Numbered from the stretch's first letter, positions 10,694-24,889 are shown. The stretch: DNA of 64,000 bases from Ostrinia nubilalis (GCF_963855985.1 NC_087107.1:8618001-8682000); one strand, 5' to 3'. Program-made: numbers and translations. The notes: a model not told the origin generated them from the letters alone.

Positions 10694-13600
10694 CACCACG
10701 CCTGGCTAGTCTAGCCACCCAAAAACCAACCTTAATGACTCTCGCATAAGGGCCAACGCCCAGTGTCAGTGCTACTAGCATCGAAATGCCTTATTGTCCT
10801 TAATTTGAATGTGAAACGTGACTGCATCACCCACCGCTGGACTAGGACGACCTGTGATAACATGGTAAATGATTAGTAGAAAAACTTTGTGCCCGGCATA
10901 TTAGCCAAAGCTCTTGAAAAGTTATACGTACCTCTTTACGGAAAACTATTTTTTATTTTCTTTTTTACTTTTATACTTGGGAAGTATTGATTGTGAAATT
11001 CTTCATTTAAAGACTCCAACAGGGTTCTTATTCATTAGTATCCATTTACACAGGTGTTTTTTGGGTATGTACGTTTGTATGGTCATTTTAGTACTGGCCG
11101 AGTATTACAAATCTAATATAGCTGAATTTCTGTCAAATGTGCCATCGAAAATGCATTCCAGTATCCTACTAATTTAGTAAAAACGTTCCGATGCAGTACT
11201 AAAATGATCAGATATCTCTGCTGGACATCGAAAAGGTTCATACAAAATGTATGTACATTTCATACTACGTCCAACTTAATTTTATACATTGACGACTGCG
11301 TTTTTCATTAATTTTTTATTAAATGAACAGTCTTTGGATTTTTTACAACTCTCAGACAAAATATTGAAGTATTGTTTTGTTCGTACGGCTTTGTAAAGGA
11401 CTAAATGTTGACTTATTGTTAGGTAGGTACATTATTTTTAGAGCTGTAAAGAGCGCTTGTATCGCGTATGTATTAATTGGTACGGTGGAAAATGAAAATT
11501 GCGTAAATATGTTTTAAGAATCGACTGATTTGTAAGTTGTTTAGGACACGTTGATAATACGCCTAAAGTACTTCTAGAACGTTAATGTAACTTAAACCAA
11601 GACATTGTATAAACTACTATTTCAAAGTAGACGTGACTTCGTTAGTATAAGTTTGGGATTCGGACAAGTCACCGATAGTCAAACTTGACGGCAGCTTAAT
11701 TTTTTTATTTTTTTATTTCACTGTTTTTAATATATTTTTGACTAAGCATGGTAAACACATGACATTTCACGTATCTTTTACGTTAATGCTGTACCCATTC
11801 ATTTTTAACATCAGAAAGATTTTGTTTATTAAAGTGCCATTATTAAAAAGCGATAATTATTAGCCCTAAGTAGTGATAACAGAAGCGAAACAGTAATAAA
11901 ACAACAAATTTTATAACAAATTCTTTTTTTTACTAACCACTTTCGTACGGACTTTTTTTTAAATTAAAAAGTGTTGTTTTTTTGTTATTTTCGCAGATAC
12001 AAAGTTGTACCATTTATTTATTTGCTTTAATTTTTGTTTCCAATTTATTTTATAGGTATGTCACTTAATTTTCTGACGTTTTAAACTGATATGGAATTTT
12101 AATTTGATTTGACATTAGTTTAAGATATTTTGTATTTGTTACAATATGATTTTGTATGTCTTTTGTCTGCAGCTAGGTGTTTTTTAAATATTTTTTGTAA
12201 ACAGTGCGTATAGAATTAAAAGATAATTGAAAGTATGTTTTTATTTTTATTTTTTTACTTTCCTATGGTCCGTTTTAATGTGTTATTAAGATATTTTAGT
12301 GTCTGAATTTTCATACAAAGTCGTCCAAGTTTCTTGTATGTAGTAAGTAAGCAAGTATGAGTATTTTGCTGTTTGACTTTGCTGTGATGTCAACTTACAA
12401 TCTATTATTTAATTGTAAAGAAAATTGATACTACATACTAATTAAGTAAGTACTTGTAAATATGTAATTTATATACGGATAAGCAGCGTATAATGTTTTC
12501 AAATAGGTATGTAATTTTTATAACGGTAAAATATTATAATAAGCGAATATACAAGGTGTCTTATAATTATGCATATCAACGAATTGTAAGATGAACTTTC
12601 CTTTGGAAATGTCAAACTAAGTAATTTATCTAAATATAATGCATGTATGCGTATGAACTAACCTATCTACAATTATAATAACCCGTTTAATAAATCTGAA
12701 AGAAATATTTAAAATAAAGTATTTATGTACCATTTTTATTGGTATTAGTTTGAGTAGTTTTCAGTAACGGTCTAAAATGCCATTCCAAAAATGTTTATTC
12801 TTCGTTAAAAAATTTTTTTTTTTTAAATTCAAAGGCATCTTGCACTTAAATTAAAGTACACTTTTTTAAAATAATTTTGGTTTAAATCTGCGTGGTGGCG
12901 CTATCTGTAAAACTCATTACAAAATGGCGGGAGCCGCCGCCATTAAAATTAACGATAATTGACAGTTTTCGATCCAATCAGAACGCGCCACCTGAATCCA
13001 TTCCACCAGAATACCGATGGCCGCTTAAAGTAGAGTATTTTCATCTATTTATGTTTTATTATCTTTGTTTAAATGCTTTAAAAAATAGTTGATGGGTCAA
13101 AAATCTAATGACCTGCCACGAATAAGGTAAGATAAGGGAGATTTGTATTTTAAAGCTACTAGAAATATCATTACAATTGTGACCCAATGTATGACACATT
13201 TTCGACAACTTTTCACAATGATTGCGTGATAAATGTCAGTCAGTCAGTTATTAGGTATGTTTACGGTACTATAATGTGTTGGAAAACATACTTTTCATAG
13301 CATTTGTTTTTCTCTTTCAATGACAGATTAAAAAGTAATTTATCAAGAAGTTAATAACACAATGCCTTGTCCAGTGTTAGCCCATAAAACTTATATGGGA
13401 CTTTTGAGTGTTTTTCAAAACAGACATCGTAATATTTTTACTATTTTTCGTGTTATCCGTCCGATTGAGCCAATCTTTGAGAATCTTATACGACTGACAC
13501 GTTGAACAATTTTTAATGAGACGAAATAAATTGATTTTATTTGGAACTTTATAAAAATAACTGTACTTTTGTTAATTAGTTTGCTATAACTTTTTGACGA

Positions 13601-15300
13601 TGTTGGCTCGTATTAACGTCAATTTATATCCATCATGATGGCCTAATCATTTTTTTTTAATTTCTCACGGGCTTTAAAATTTTACTGGTGATAGTTGCTG
13701 CATTTTAACTTTGATAGATATTTCTACGATTTTTTTATTATTTTAAATGGCATTTATAAGACCATTAGATTCAGTCAGTCCATAATTAATAAAAAAAAAT
13801 AGTCACACAGACATTAACTCTATATTTTGGTTTGTAGTTAACTAAATGATTTTATAACATTGTGATTAGTTTAAGATTTCCTTTCTCGTTAATTGGACCA
13901 AACAGAATTACTAAGTATTGTATAATTGTAAAAATGTTTCGTATAGAGTGTTACCCTCTAGTTGAATCAGCGGAATTTTAAAATCTACTCAGCCTAATAG
14001 ATTTGTTTTTGTAATATGAACAGAAACTAATTTAGTGTAATAATGTTAAACTAGTATTATTGGATCAATTAATATGTATTCGTTATGTCCAAGCATTTAA
14101 AAACTGTCAAAATTTTCAACATTTAATGGTTTATTGAAAAAATTGTCAATTTAAAAAATCAATAAAAATATTTTTTCACTTCATGGTATACGCCTATTTC
14201 TTCTTAAAATAAACTATTTTTAAGAAAATAATAGGGGAATATTATTTTTGTTGTACCTAACACAACTGCACCAAAATAATTTTAAACTTTATAAATAAAT
14301 GGGTAAAATTATTTTAGGGAAAAGAGGTTGATAAATGGTGGTCGAAATTACATTATTTTTATTATATTCTTTATTTTGTATTTTTCATATTTTGGCACTT
14401 TTTAAAGGTTGGACTGCACATAGAATTCTGACGGTGAACATTTTTTTCATTTGACATGTATTTTCCCTTAGAAATGGCCACCGCAGAATCATGTGATAAC
14501 TTCGAGCCACTGCCATGAAAATTTGTATTCTAAGATAGAGGTAAGGACCTCATTAACATTTTCACAAGTAAAAAAAACAGTTCCATTTAATTTAAGTTTT
14601 ATCTGTTTGAATTAAGATCCATTTTTGACAGCAGATCCCAGTCAAAAATGTTTTTTTCAGTAATTTGAATGAAAGGCTTGAACGTATGAATGTTTTACTT
14701 AATTTTATTTCGTTAACTGTTTTTGAAAACATACGTAGAAGTTTATATTGTGAAAATAGTCAAACACTAAAATTGATTTCATTCAATTATTATGTATAAG
14801 AATTTAATATTAGCAATAAGAGTACCTACTCTTGTGTTCAGACGTTATATTTTTCAATATGTAGCTATAGTAAATTGTCTTATGATTATTCATCTGTTTC
14901 CAAATTAGGGAGCATTTGATGGAGTATTGTATGAACACTTAAATGTTTTAAAATGATTGTGTAATTTAAAATTAAGGTATAAGTAACGTTGCAGATTGCA
15001 GGCTGCAGTGAATAGCTTTAGTTAGAATTTGCAAAATGGCGGAATTGTTGTAATCTGCAGTTATACTTACTGCTGTCTACAATCTGCCTGCAGTTTGCAG
15101 TGTATAAGTGATACCTTTTTGTAGTTTAATTAGATGAATTTAAGTGTAAAAGAGCGTCTGTATTGTAATGTTTGACAGCTGAGGGTCGACTGAAAGATAT
15201 GTGTATATCTTCACATTAAGTAAGTAGTATTTAAGGGGCCGTATGTTTATAATTTGTTTATATCATAAAAATGTTCAATTCCAATAAAAGCTAAGAAATT
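10694..15300 (+). other. CadN: Candidate long CadN 3' UTR
   Basis: AT-rich DNA with almost no recognisable repeat apart from a hairpin at 14974-15116. Poly(A)-signal hexamers AATAAA occur at 12689-12694, 12713-12718 and 15283-15288. Neural adhesion genes often have long 3' UTRs; whether transcripts end near 12.7 kb, near 15.3 kb or earlier cannot be told from the sequence. Confidence 0.35.
14974..15116. mobile_element. Hairpin MITE, CTGCAG-rich
   Basis: AAGGTATAAGTAACG at the left is matched by an inverted copy ending GTATAAGTGATACCTT. Inside, GCAGATTGCAGGCTGCAG pairs with CTGCCTGCAGTTTGCAG, giving an imperfect 143-bp foldback. Confidence 0.55.
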
Positions 15301-16404
15301 GAATTTGAATAAGAGTTTTCTTTAATTTTCCCCATCTTTTTTAGCTACGTACAAATAAGGTTTTAAATGTTTTTTTTTTTACTAGAATAAACTCAGCCTT
15401 AGTAACGCAAAGAATAGAGTTTTAAAATTAATTTGATAAAATAAGTAAGTACCTATCATTACGCAAAATTTGTTACCATCGGTAATTCAGCCTAACTCAT
15501 AGTGAGACTATGAAGTTACTTCATAGTGATGTGTGCACTATGCATGTTTTGTTGAAAATTTTATGTTGTTCTGAATTATTGCAGTCGACTTTATTACTAA
15601 CATAACAATACCTATAATCCCAAAGTTGTAGCTCTGGGTTCATTACAATTCGAGTTGAGCACAGTGTACGTCATTACTAATTCATAAAACCCGTACAAAT
15701 ACTGGTACAAATCAAACCCTTTTCAAAAGCCTTTGTTGGCCGCGGAAATGAGCCAGCGCTGCAAAAACAATTGTTGCCTATGGCGTGGTAGCGTCAGCAA
15801 CAGAATTGAAAATTTAAAAATTATATTACAATAAAACCGGAAAAATGGATTGTTGGCCGTTGTGTTGCGAATAGTGTAGGCAGGATCTCCATTTGCTTTT
15901 GGTAAATTGGTTCGAAGATCCTGTAAAATGCTCTGACGAATAGAAGATAATATTTCGACGCACGCGTTAGCGAGCTCACCTAACGTAAACTCATGGTACT
16001 GGTAGTTCATTACTCTATTGGTTTAGTTTGATGATATAAGCTGTAATAAATTGCAATAGGTACTGCTTCTACGAAGTAGTGTACACAAACACCAGCACCA
16101 ACTAGACCATCAACCCAAGGGCTCTCTAAGATTACTAACATTATCACTAAGGTAAGCGATTCAAAACATTATCAATAAGCCGTTTTTGCTGACCGTCCGT
16201 CTCGCCGGGTCCAGTGGAAACAAATTCAGGTGTTTGCATCCGTCTCAGCCCGCGTTACACCAATTAGGATGAGCCTACTCGTTGTAGCTCAGGTTACTAT
16301 ACTAATACGAGTATTATAAATAGGAAATATTTGTATTTTTGGATGTTTGAATTGAATTTCATTCTTTCACCATTAGAATCCACATTTTCTTCTGATGAAC
16401 ATAG
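15300..16404. other. Unassigned spacer
   Basis: No gene is recognisable. At about 15965-15995 lies GCGAGCTCACCTAACG followed by TAAACTCATGG, matching one end of the MITE family described at 60254-60402; the rest is AT-rich single-copy-looking DNA. Confidence 0.4.
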
Positions 16405-16540
16405 ACAGTACCACCTGATAAAGGTAGCAGGAAGGCACTGGATGCAGGCCGCTACCAACCGTGCGATGTGGAAGTCATTGGGGGAGGCCTATGTTCAGCA
16501 GTGGACATCCTGTGGCTGAAATGATGATGATGATGTTGAG
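16405..16540 (+). mobile_element. RTE-type LINE 3' fragment, ATGATG-tailed family
   Basis: Encodes VAGRHWMQAATNRAMWKSLG then EAYVQQWTSCG and a TGA stop, followed by an (ATG)n tail. This is the C-terminus of the element at 61788-63470, strongly 5'-truncated. Confidence 0.85.
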
Positions 16541-17893
16541 TACGAAGCCCACTGAGGCATCTAATATTAAAGATTATTATTATAGAAATTTGACGACCTT
16601 TTGACTGTATTGCAGCTTTCTAGATAAGTAAATAGATGAAAAGTTTATTGCCGCTCTTTATAATAAATTAAACTGAAGCTTTTATTCTGTAATTCAGCCG
16701 ATTCCAATCATTTAGCAACTTTTGAAATCACAAAACCATTATAAAGACACTTTTACAATAAAAAAAAGTGTTGTAAAACAATTGTTAACCACCCAAGAAA
16801 TGTAATACAATTTCAGAAATTAACCTGGAAACGCTTGACAATAAATTAAAAAACAATAAGATGATTATTTTCGAACTAAAACTATTATTTACGAGTTGGC
16901 CAATACTTTATCATAATAAAGTTGGTAAGACCGGCAATTTCTCATTTGTGAAAACGCCATACCGTTCAATGGCGCGTAAAAATTGGTAGTTGACTTCGAC
17001 GAAGACCACTTATCGCCACAGACACCGACACGTGATTACTTAATTAAAAATAACAAAAGAAGACGAAGAACTTTCAAAAGATCATAGGTAAAATGTATAG
17101 GTAGTTTAACCACAATTAACTGTGTTTATGTTACAAAAAAGAACTTCGGTTTGGACATTAGCTATACACGAGAGCGGCGTAGATGCGCTGCGAAGCTGTC
17201 AGCTGTTCCATCAATAGGTAAATTAGGTAACAAAATGATATTGTTAAAATGGCATTAATAATGTTAAGGTTTTAGATAGCCAGCGCCAATAGCTTATCTA
17301 GTGGTAGGTCTTTGGCTTCAATAAGACCGAATCGAACAATGCACAATAGTTGATTTCGAATTATTTTTTGACGACAAGTAGGTAGACATACAAGCAGAAA
17401 ATCTATTATCTGAAGAACCTTTATTCGCACTATTCGCTGACTTGCCAGCTTAGTCACAAATTGTTAATTCGTCTCTATACTCAATAATCGTAAGGAACGT
17501 AAAATTGCCTCTACAGAACTAAGTTGTCTTTACTCTCCGCTAAGGATATGAGCTAAATTGGCGGGAAGCCAAACACTACGGTTAGGTCTGATAAATTCTG
17601 CGTAGATATGAATCATGATCTTAGATTTAGGATGGTTTTGTTTTTATTTTTGATAGCAAAACCTAGCTCGAAGAGTTGAAAAACAGAGCAAGTTTTTCAT
17701 GAAAACATTGAGCAAAATTTTGATTGGAACAAAAAGTAGTAAAAGTAAAGTTTTGTAGAAGTTAAGGAGTACTCTTCTCTGAATCTCTGAGAATTTTCAG
17801 TTTATTCCTCGGGGCAAAGCTTTGTAATATGAAAATTCGTGGTATTCCTATCCAGTGAGGTCAGCCACATAATTACGACTCGGATACTACGTG
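16541..17893. other. Unassigned spacer
   Basis: AT-rich; no exon, RNA gene or named repeat was recognised on either strand. Confidence 0.4.
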
Positions 17894-18053
17894 GTGCCGG
17901 AAGACGTAGTGTGGGCAGGCCTCCCACTAGGTGGACCGACGATCTGGTGAAGGTCGCTGGAGGTGCCTGGATGCGGGCGGCGTAGGACCGGACTTTGTGG
18001 AAAACCCTGGGGGAGGCCTTGGTCCAGCGGTGGACGTCTTTCGGCTGAAACGA
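17894..18053 (+). mobile_element. RTE-type LINE 3' fragment, CGAA-tailed family
   Basis: Begins near GCCGGAAGACGTAGTG and ends CGGCTGAAACGAACAAAC. It encodes a degenerate copy of the RPPTRWTDDLVKVAGG C-terminal block with an in-frame TAG (GCGTAGGACC in place of GCGCAGGACC). Confidence 0.8.
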
Positions 18054-18810
18054 ACAAACTCGCTGGACATAGTAAAACTATCCTATGCCCTATAAGAAGA
18101 ATAAAAAATACTTACAATAAAAAGATGTCATAGTAAAAATATCTGTAGCCAGTACAGCAATAACTAATAAATGATCTGCTTATATTTAACTTTTTTAAAT
18201 AAATTAAACCTCCAGTATCTGTACTGTACTGGAGGTGCCTCCAGATTGAAGAAGGGAAAAACACGGAAATGAAATTTGCACTCGCTTTGTTTTGCCTCTA
18301 AATCACAAAGGAATTTCATTAAAAACAAAGGGAGATCTATGATTTTTTAATAAGGGACCTCTCGTAAATTAAGTCTCACGGTTTGGATGACAGATTGTGT
18401 GCTTATATGAAATAAAATATCGCCGGCAAGCGGCGACGAAAGTATGATAAAGGGTCGGGTCATTCAAATTTATAAACACTTAACACAATTAGGAAAGGAT
18501 TCATTTGTTTTAACAACTTCATTGAAAGCGTATAAACTCGTCAGATTATAATAAACCAAGTCGAATTTTTTACAGACTTCATAATACCCAGGAAAAATCG
18601 ATCATAAAAATGGATGAATCTCATTTAACGATAAGCCTGTCCGACTAGAACCTGGCAAATTTCTATCAACTAAATATTTTTTATTAGTATAGTATCTTTA
18701 ATTGCAAAGTGGAATAACAGTTCAACGTTTGTTTCAGTTGCTTATTATAACACCACATTTACAAAATTGACTGTTCCTATTGGCACTGTGCATGAAGCGA
18801 GTAAGAACAA

Positions 18811-18927
18811 AAGGTTCAGCCAAACCTAGGCATGCAGCTTGCGTTCTGTCATTGGTCGCAGCGATCTATGCACGCGCAGTGATCGCCATCGCCGACGCGA
18901 TCTGCACGCGTTGGTGTGGCTGAAGCT
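18811..18927. mobile_element. Hairpin MITE, GGTTCAGCCAAACC family
   Basis: AGGTTCAGCCAAACC at the left and GGTGTGGCTGAAGC at the right form an imperfect inverted repeat. The interior carries GCGATC words and inverted GCACGCG. It is related to the better copy at 47865-47994. Confidence 0.6.
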
Positions 18928-19757
18928 AAACTGAAAATCGCCCTGCATTTAAACGTACTCGTAATATTGATGTTGAACGTATGAAATGCAATAACTACGT
19001 GTTATGCAAAACACATTATAACCCTAGCGTGCGAGTTAAAAGTGATTAATACAACACTGATTGTAGCTTCCAAGAAGCTAGTGGCATTTCTTGGAGAATT
19101 TTGTAGTAATCACACTTATGTAAGGCGAAAATTGTGGTTTTCAAGTGTTGAAATTCACACCTTCCATATGTACTATCGAAGAAATGGTAAGGTAGACTTA
19201 GCTAAGATTATTTCAAATTATTTTTCATGGGAATTGTGGCACTTGAACCAATCACAAATTTTCTGGAGTTAGACTTAGAACTAGCTTTTGCTCGTGGCTT
19301 CTCTTGCATTAAACTTTCGACCCCGTTTTATCCTATGCCCTTTTATTAAACCCCCTAAGGTTTTCGGGAAATCCATTCTTATCGGATGTCTACGTCATAA
19401 TAATTACATAGGTATGTGTGTGCTTATCAGCACAATCCTTTCAGTGACTTGAGCTGTATGTTTATTGATCAGCCAGTCAGTAACCCCTTTAAACTTGTAC
19501 GGATTTAATTTGTGATTCCTTTGCTATACGGACCTAAGGTTTCTTTGTTAAAATACGGGACTCTAAAAGGAAGCAGAACGGCGGAAATCAACCAGTGCTA
19601 AGCTCATAAATTTCCTCGTAAGCAAATAGCTAACATGTGAGCTTAACATACAAACATTTGCCAAAATGGCAAACCTAATGACCACAGTGTAGGTTAATGC
19701 AGTAGTCTCACGACATATCAAAGAGAGCAAATATAAGCAAGAGCATTTTCTAAGGCT

Positions 19758-19872
19758 GAGTTACACCATCTTAGGTAAACTTTAACAAACGTCAAAAATC
19801 TGTCAAACTCCATACAAAAAACACCAGTTATCGTTAAAGTTGCTTTAATGTTAGGTGGTGCAATCCAGCCTG
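19758..19872. mobile_element. 115-bp hairpin MITE (GGTTGCACCA family)
   Basis: AGGCTGAGTTACACCATCTTA at the left and AGGTGGTGCAATCCAGCCT at the right, with AAACGTCAAAAATCTGTCA between. Further copies lie at 20385-20495, 34076-34195 and 37190-37280. Confidence 0.65.
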
Positions 19873-20384
19873 ACTTTCGTATCTTATGTAATAATATTGC
19901 AGCAAAAGTAACAGCGTCACAATACCTTTTCTAGTTTAACAAGTAACAAGAAAAACCTTGTTCCAGTCTGGTCTAGTGATAAAGAGGCGATTAACGTAAA
20001 ATATTTTTCTTACCTTTAGTAACATTATTATTTACGGTTACCCTGTGGTTAAAGATTCTAGGTGAAGCTCGCTTTCGTCTTCCGCCTGAGGCCAAGAGGT
20101 GGATAGAAAAGTTTTAGTTAAAAAACGTAACGTTTGAAGTGAACTCACTGTATTTCCCTCCACTGTGCCCTATCATAGCCAAGAGGCGGTCAATATACAT
20201 AATGCTATGTTTTTTATTAACTCTCCAAACAATGGTAATATCCCTGTTGTGCTCTTTATTTTTTGTCGAGAAGGCTTATTAGATATCAGGCTTACGACGA
20301 ATTCTGCGGGATTTCGTTCTCCGCAAATATGACGCGCCATTTTGTTGTTAGGGTTGCCATTTTTTCTTTTTTAAAGGTTAATCC

Positions 20385-20495
20385 TGCTAAGTTGCACCAC
20401 CTAACTTTGACCGTAACTGACGATAACCGGTGTTTTCTGTTGACAGATTTTTGACGTTTGTCAAAGTTAAAGTAAGATCGTGCAACCCACCCTAA
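20385..20495. mobile_element. 115-bp hairpin MITE (GGTTGCACCA family)
   Basis: GTTGCACCACCTAACTTTGA at the left is answered by TCAAAGTTAAAGTAAGATCG and GTGCAACCCACCC at the right, the inverted orientation of the 19758 copy. No coding capacity. Confidence 0.65.
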
Positions 20496-23154
20496 GACTT
20501 ACAGTGATTCTGCCAATGTCCTGTTTAGGTGATACTTACCTAGAGCCTTGATACTATTACTTATTATGTGCCTAGAGGTTCTAAAATAGTACTTGTGACA
20601 GAAAAGTTCTAACAAGAAGTCCACTATGGGAGTACTTTTTCAATTCCTTGGCCTGCATCTCACCTGATGGAAAATGATGATCAGGCCGAAGGGGGACTTG
20701 TGTTATTAAAATGTTACCTTACTCTGTGAAGACAGAATGTTAAAAAATCAGATATATTTTGTCAAAAACTTACCATATTATCAGCACTTATAACTTTAGA
20801 AAAATAAATATCGTAACTTTTACTGTGACAACCCTGAATGATGTCAAGAAAGTTTGATTGAATTGATGAAAAAGTTGTCCTTGAGGTTATTGGTTGGACT
20901 TATAATAGAATGAAAGTATGGGATGGGCCAATGATTCAGTTTTTGTCATTTTTCCTTTGATTTCAATATTATTTCAAGCGTGATCCTGAAAAAAATTTTT
21001 TTTAAAGAACCCTTTGGCTGTCGCTAAAATAAGTTATTTTTAAGCAACTAATCCGAATTCTTAAAGTTTTGTAGTAGTAACAGATGCTAAAGATTTTAAT
21101 ACCACACCCATAGGAAGATATCATAGGACGTAGGCCCATTTTTTGATCCGTAGTTAAAATAACCAATTGTCATTAATGGCGTGTGGTTAAATATCAGCAA
21201 AACGCGTTTTTTGAACAATGGTTAACTTGACATAAAGTACAATTTTTAACTTTAAGTTAACATTTTGTTAATATTTAGTTATATCCATTACAAACAAAAT
21301 TTTACATTTAGTTATTTCAACTACGAATAAAAAAACTGGGCCTAAGTCAACGGCACGTCAATTAAAGCTACATTTTAAACCTCATTTTCATTCATTGTTT
21401 TGTGGTTGCTTGACCTTTCAATAACCTAATTCACCTTTGAGTAACATAATATTGCTACACAATAGCAAAAATATGTTACAATCAACAAATTAAACTTAAA
21501 ACTAGTCCGATTGAGGGTTTAATGTCCGAACTGTTGCAAAATTTGGCTACAAAACAGTTTAATTAGATTTTAATTAATTTCGGGCGTCTCGGTCAGGTCA
21601 ATTAGTGTGGGCCCGTTAAAATTTATGGCCAGCCTAGGGCTTGCGGTGGGCAAAAAGGAAAGTACGAACCGCCTTATTATTTAAAAGGTACCTAAGGTTT
21701 AATGGGGAAATTAATCACCACCCTTTCGCTTTTTCATTTTGATTAGTACCTACCTAACAATACCTATCGACCATGTTTGTCTTGAAGCGCTGGTAGGGCC
21801 GAAAATACATATAAGGAGACATGTAAAGTGCCCCATAAAGGCTACTTTTTTTATTTGCTGTATTTTGACGTTCATTGATTTTTGATTTTGATTTTATAAG
21901 ATTTCTCAAATGCGTTATGTTGTTGCAGACCAGTACCTATGTTCTAATAGTGTACTTAGTAGTTAAAAACTTGTCGGTTCGATTTTGATTCGGCAATTTT
22001 CGCAGTTTGGTTAACTTATCGAAAAAAAAAATGTAACACTTCAGCTTAATAAGTAATTTATTTATCTACATGAGCTAAGCTCAGCCTAAATACATACTAT
22101 TTGATTATTGAAATTAGTTTATAACTATCCATTGGTAACTTGTATTAAGTGTCTATTACCACCCCTCCTAAAGCTGATACTAATATTCTAATTATTGTTC
22201 TAATTCGTTCCTTTTCTTTCTATTATTTTATCGTTTTGTTTTTTTTTTAATTTTTTTTCTATTTCTAATTAAGTAGTAAACAATATATCACCGTAGCCCA
22301 CAACATTCTATCAGTTTGTTATCAGCTCCATATCCTCTCTTATCATAGCATTCAAAGCACTGCTTGTCCAAAGGGCAGGTGAACTAGAGCAAAACATTTT
22401 AACGAGCGCTACAAAACACTACGGCCCTATGATTTGACGCGGCATTAACAATCCCGGAGGGACGGGACAGTGTCGATGGTTTGTTAAACTAGATTTGGTA
22501 TCGATTTTCCTCAAGAGTATCGAATCTAAATTCTTTAGGAACATCATTAGGTAGGCTTAGACACGTCCTAAATAAAGCTTTCCCTGCTACAAGAAAAGAC
22601 TGAGGTACTGAGGTTTACCTCAAGACTATAATGCATCTTATGCCCCAGAAATGTGTGAAGTGTCAGGCTTAGGATTGAGGTAGGTACCCACTGATTTCCA
22701 CTAACCTACACCTATCTAAACGAAGCCGTCTTCCGAAATTCTTCATCTTTGGAATTTTCCTTCTGCTTATATTTACTGGCAAATCATGTTACAGTTACAC
22801 GGGAAAGGAAAATACGGAAATACAGAATTGACCTCTCTACTGATTTATTATAAGTATAGATAAATCGTTTGTATTTCTAAATCGATACCATCGATACCGA
22901 TACCAGTCACATCACAAATTTAAACACGGTTCTTGAGTAGCAGAGAAGTTTTTGTTTGCTTTTGTGACCCTTTCAGTCGGCGGCCCATGCTTTAGTGTGT
23001 AAATAATGATATTGTCAACTTGATCCCGACATGCGGGCGCAAAGTTTGTTATAGCTTTGACATTTACTTTATTTGAGCTTTGAATACATTTAAACGAGCG
23101 GGTCCTACTGCATGGTATTATTATCATTTCAGCATAAGATAGTTCCACTAATCC
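20496..23154. other. Unassigned AT-rich spacer
   Basis: No gene was recognised. At about 20645-20705 GCATCTCACCTGATGGAAAA followed by TGATGATCAGGCC resembles a degenerate interspersed repeat common in moths. At 22785-22870 CAGAATTGACCTCTCTAC plus TTTATTATAAGTATAGAT matches the LINE-like tail at 57755-57905. Confidence 0.4.
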
Positions 23155-23300
23155 TCGTTTCAGCCACAGGACGCCCACTGCTGAACATAGGCCTCCCCGA
23201 ATGATTTCCAGATTGAACAGTTTAATGCAACCTTTATAAGGTTATCTGTCCACCTTGTGAGTGGACGTCGCACGCTGCACTTTTTGGTACATGTCCTCCA
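23155..23300 (-). mobile_element. RTE-type LINE 3' fragment, ATGATG-tailed family
   Basis: TTTCAGCCACAGGACGCCC and TGCTGAACATAGGCCTCCCC identify the reversed 3' end of the element at 61788-63470. The reading frame is broken. Confidence 0.8.
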
Positions 23301-23369
23301 TTCTACAACCTTGCTGCTTTGCTGGATATTATGTAGATGAGCGTAATGTGGTATTACTGCAGATCTTGT

Positions 23370-23432
23370 CATCATCACCATTTTAGCCTATGGAAGTCCA
23401 CTGCTGGATGTAGGCCTATTCCAAGAACCAAA
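23370..23432 (-). mobile_element. Second short RTE 3' tail, ATGATG-tailed type
   Basis: CATCATCACCATTTTAGCCT then TATGGAAGTCCACTGCTGG and TGTAGGCCT: only about 60 bp of the 3' terminus, distinct in sequence from the copy 100 bp upstream, so a separate insertion. Confidence 0.65.
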
Positions 23433-23929
23433 AACCACCACTTTTTTATTTAGCTGCTTTTGCTAATTATCTTCTTTTAAAGACAACTCGTCGGTCCATC
23501 GAGCACAGAGACCGAGGGTTCTCATCTTCTCCCAATTTGGCTGAGTAACGTCATGGGTTCGATTATCGCCTAGGCAGTTCGATATTTTCAAGTTATTTAT
23601 AATTTACAATTGAGTAACTTCTGTTACCGCGAATCGCGGTGTAACTACATGAATGAAACCTAGAATCATGAGGCATAGGATAGGTCATAGTTGACGCTTC
23701 TCTACCTAAAATCAATACGTAGTAGACACAACTTTATTAATATAAAAAGCATTTCTCGGGTTTGTTCAGAATACGTTAAAAATTCAAAAACTAAAATTGT
23801 TACTCCGAAATTCTGTACAAATAACTTTTAAAATCCTAGTAGCAATCCCATCATATCGCGCTGTATGAAACTTTAAATAGTGCTCCAATACAAGTAGAGT
23901 CAGTAATACCGCATTTTGATACATTAACA

Positions 23930-24068
23930 GCGTGGGCAGGCCTCCTACTAGGTGGACCGACGATCTGGTACGGGAAGAGCCTGGATGCGGGCAGTGCAGG
24001 ACCGTTCATTGTGGAAAACATTGGGGATTGTCCAGCAGTGGACGTCATTTGGCTGAAACGAACGAACA
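23930..24068 (+). mobile_element. RTE-type LINE 3' fragment, CGAA-tailed family
   Basis: From GCGTGGGCAGGCCTCCTACT to GGCTGAAACGAACGAACA. Compared with the copies at 17894 and 24890 it lacks part of the ACTTTG/GAAGGTCGC segment, so the frame is lost. Confidence 0.8.
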
Positions 24069-24889
24069 TGAATAAAGGTGTAACTACATACTTCTTTGAC
24101 TAAGTTTCTTGCGCTGCTTCTTCTCAGCACTGTCCCCAACTCCCGAAGCAGTGGTAGGGTTAAGACTGGGACGTGTTAAAGTGCTTTTTAAGAAGTCTAT
24201 TTGCAAAAATAAATTACTTTTATGGGTTTTTTGATACAAAGCATAAATTGGGTATGATACAACTACATATTATAAAGCACACACAAGTTGTAGTACCAGT
24301 GTATATTTATACTTAAAAATACAGTTGAAGTTCAAAACGTCAAAATAAGAGCTTTTTTACGGTTCGGTTCGAAATGGTATCGAAAAGGTTGAACCGATTA
24401 TGATGGGACTTTCATAAAATAATAGGTACATAGACAAAAAAACATACCATATCAATGAAAATTACAGATCACCTTTAAAACCTAGACATAGCCCTACTTT
24501 CTCCCTCTCTAGTGTTATTATCTAGAATGCAAATAGAAACGAAAGGGGTCTGACTTTTTGGCATAGGTTTCGCTGGCATTTTAATTTTTTCCAATACTGA
24601 ACACAGCGACGCGAACTGAAACTTTAAAAACAATGTTGCTAAAAGGGACACTCCCAATATTGCCAAAAGTTCAACACAGTCCACAGTAATATGGGCTGAG
24701 TTTTTGTTATTTGAAAAACAAGACTAGTATTGTATTCCATTTTTCCGACATTCATTTGTTTTTAAAATACTAAAAAATCTGTTTCATTTGCAAAAAATGT
24801 ACCTATGTGTAGAATGACGTCAGAACAGAAAGGTTAGGGAATTAAAGGGTTTTGTAAAAATATAATTTTGATAATATATTTTTTTCGGG

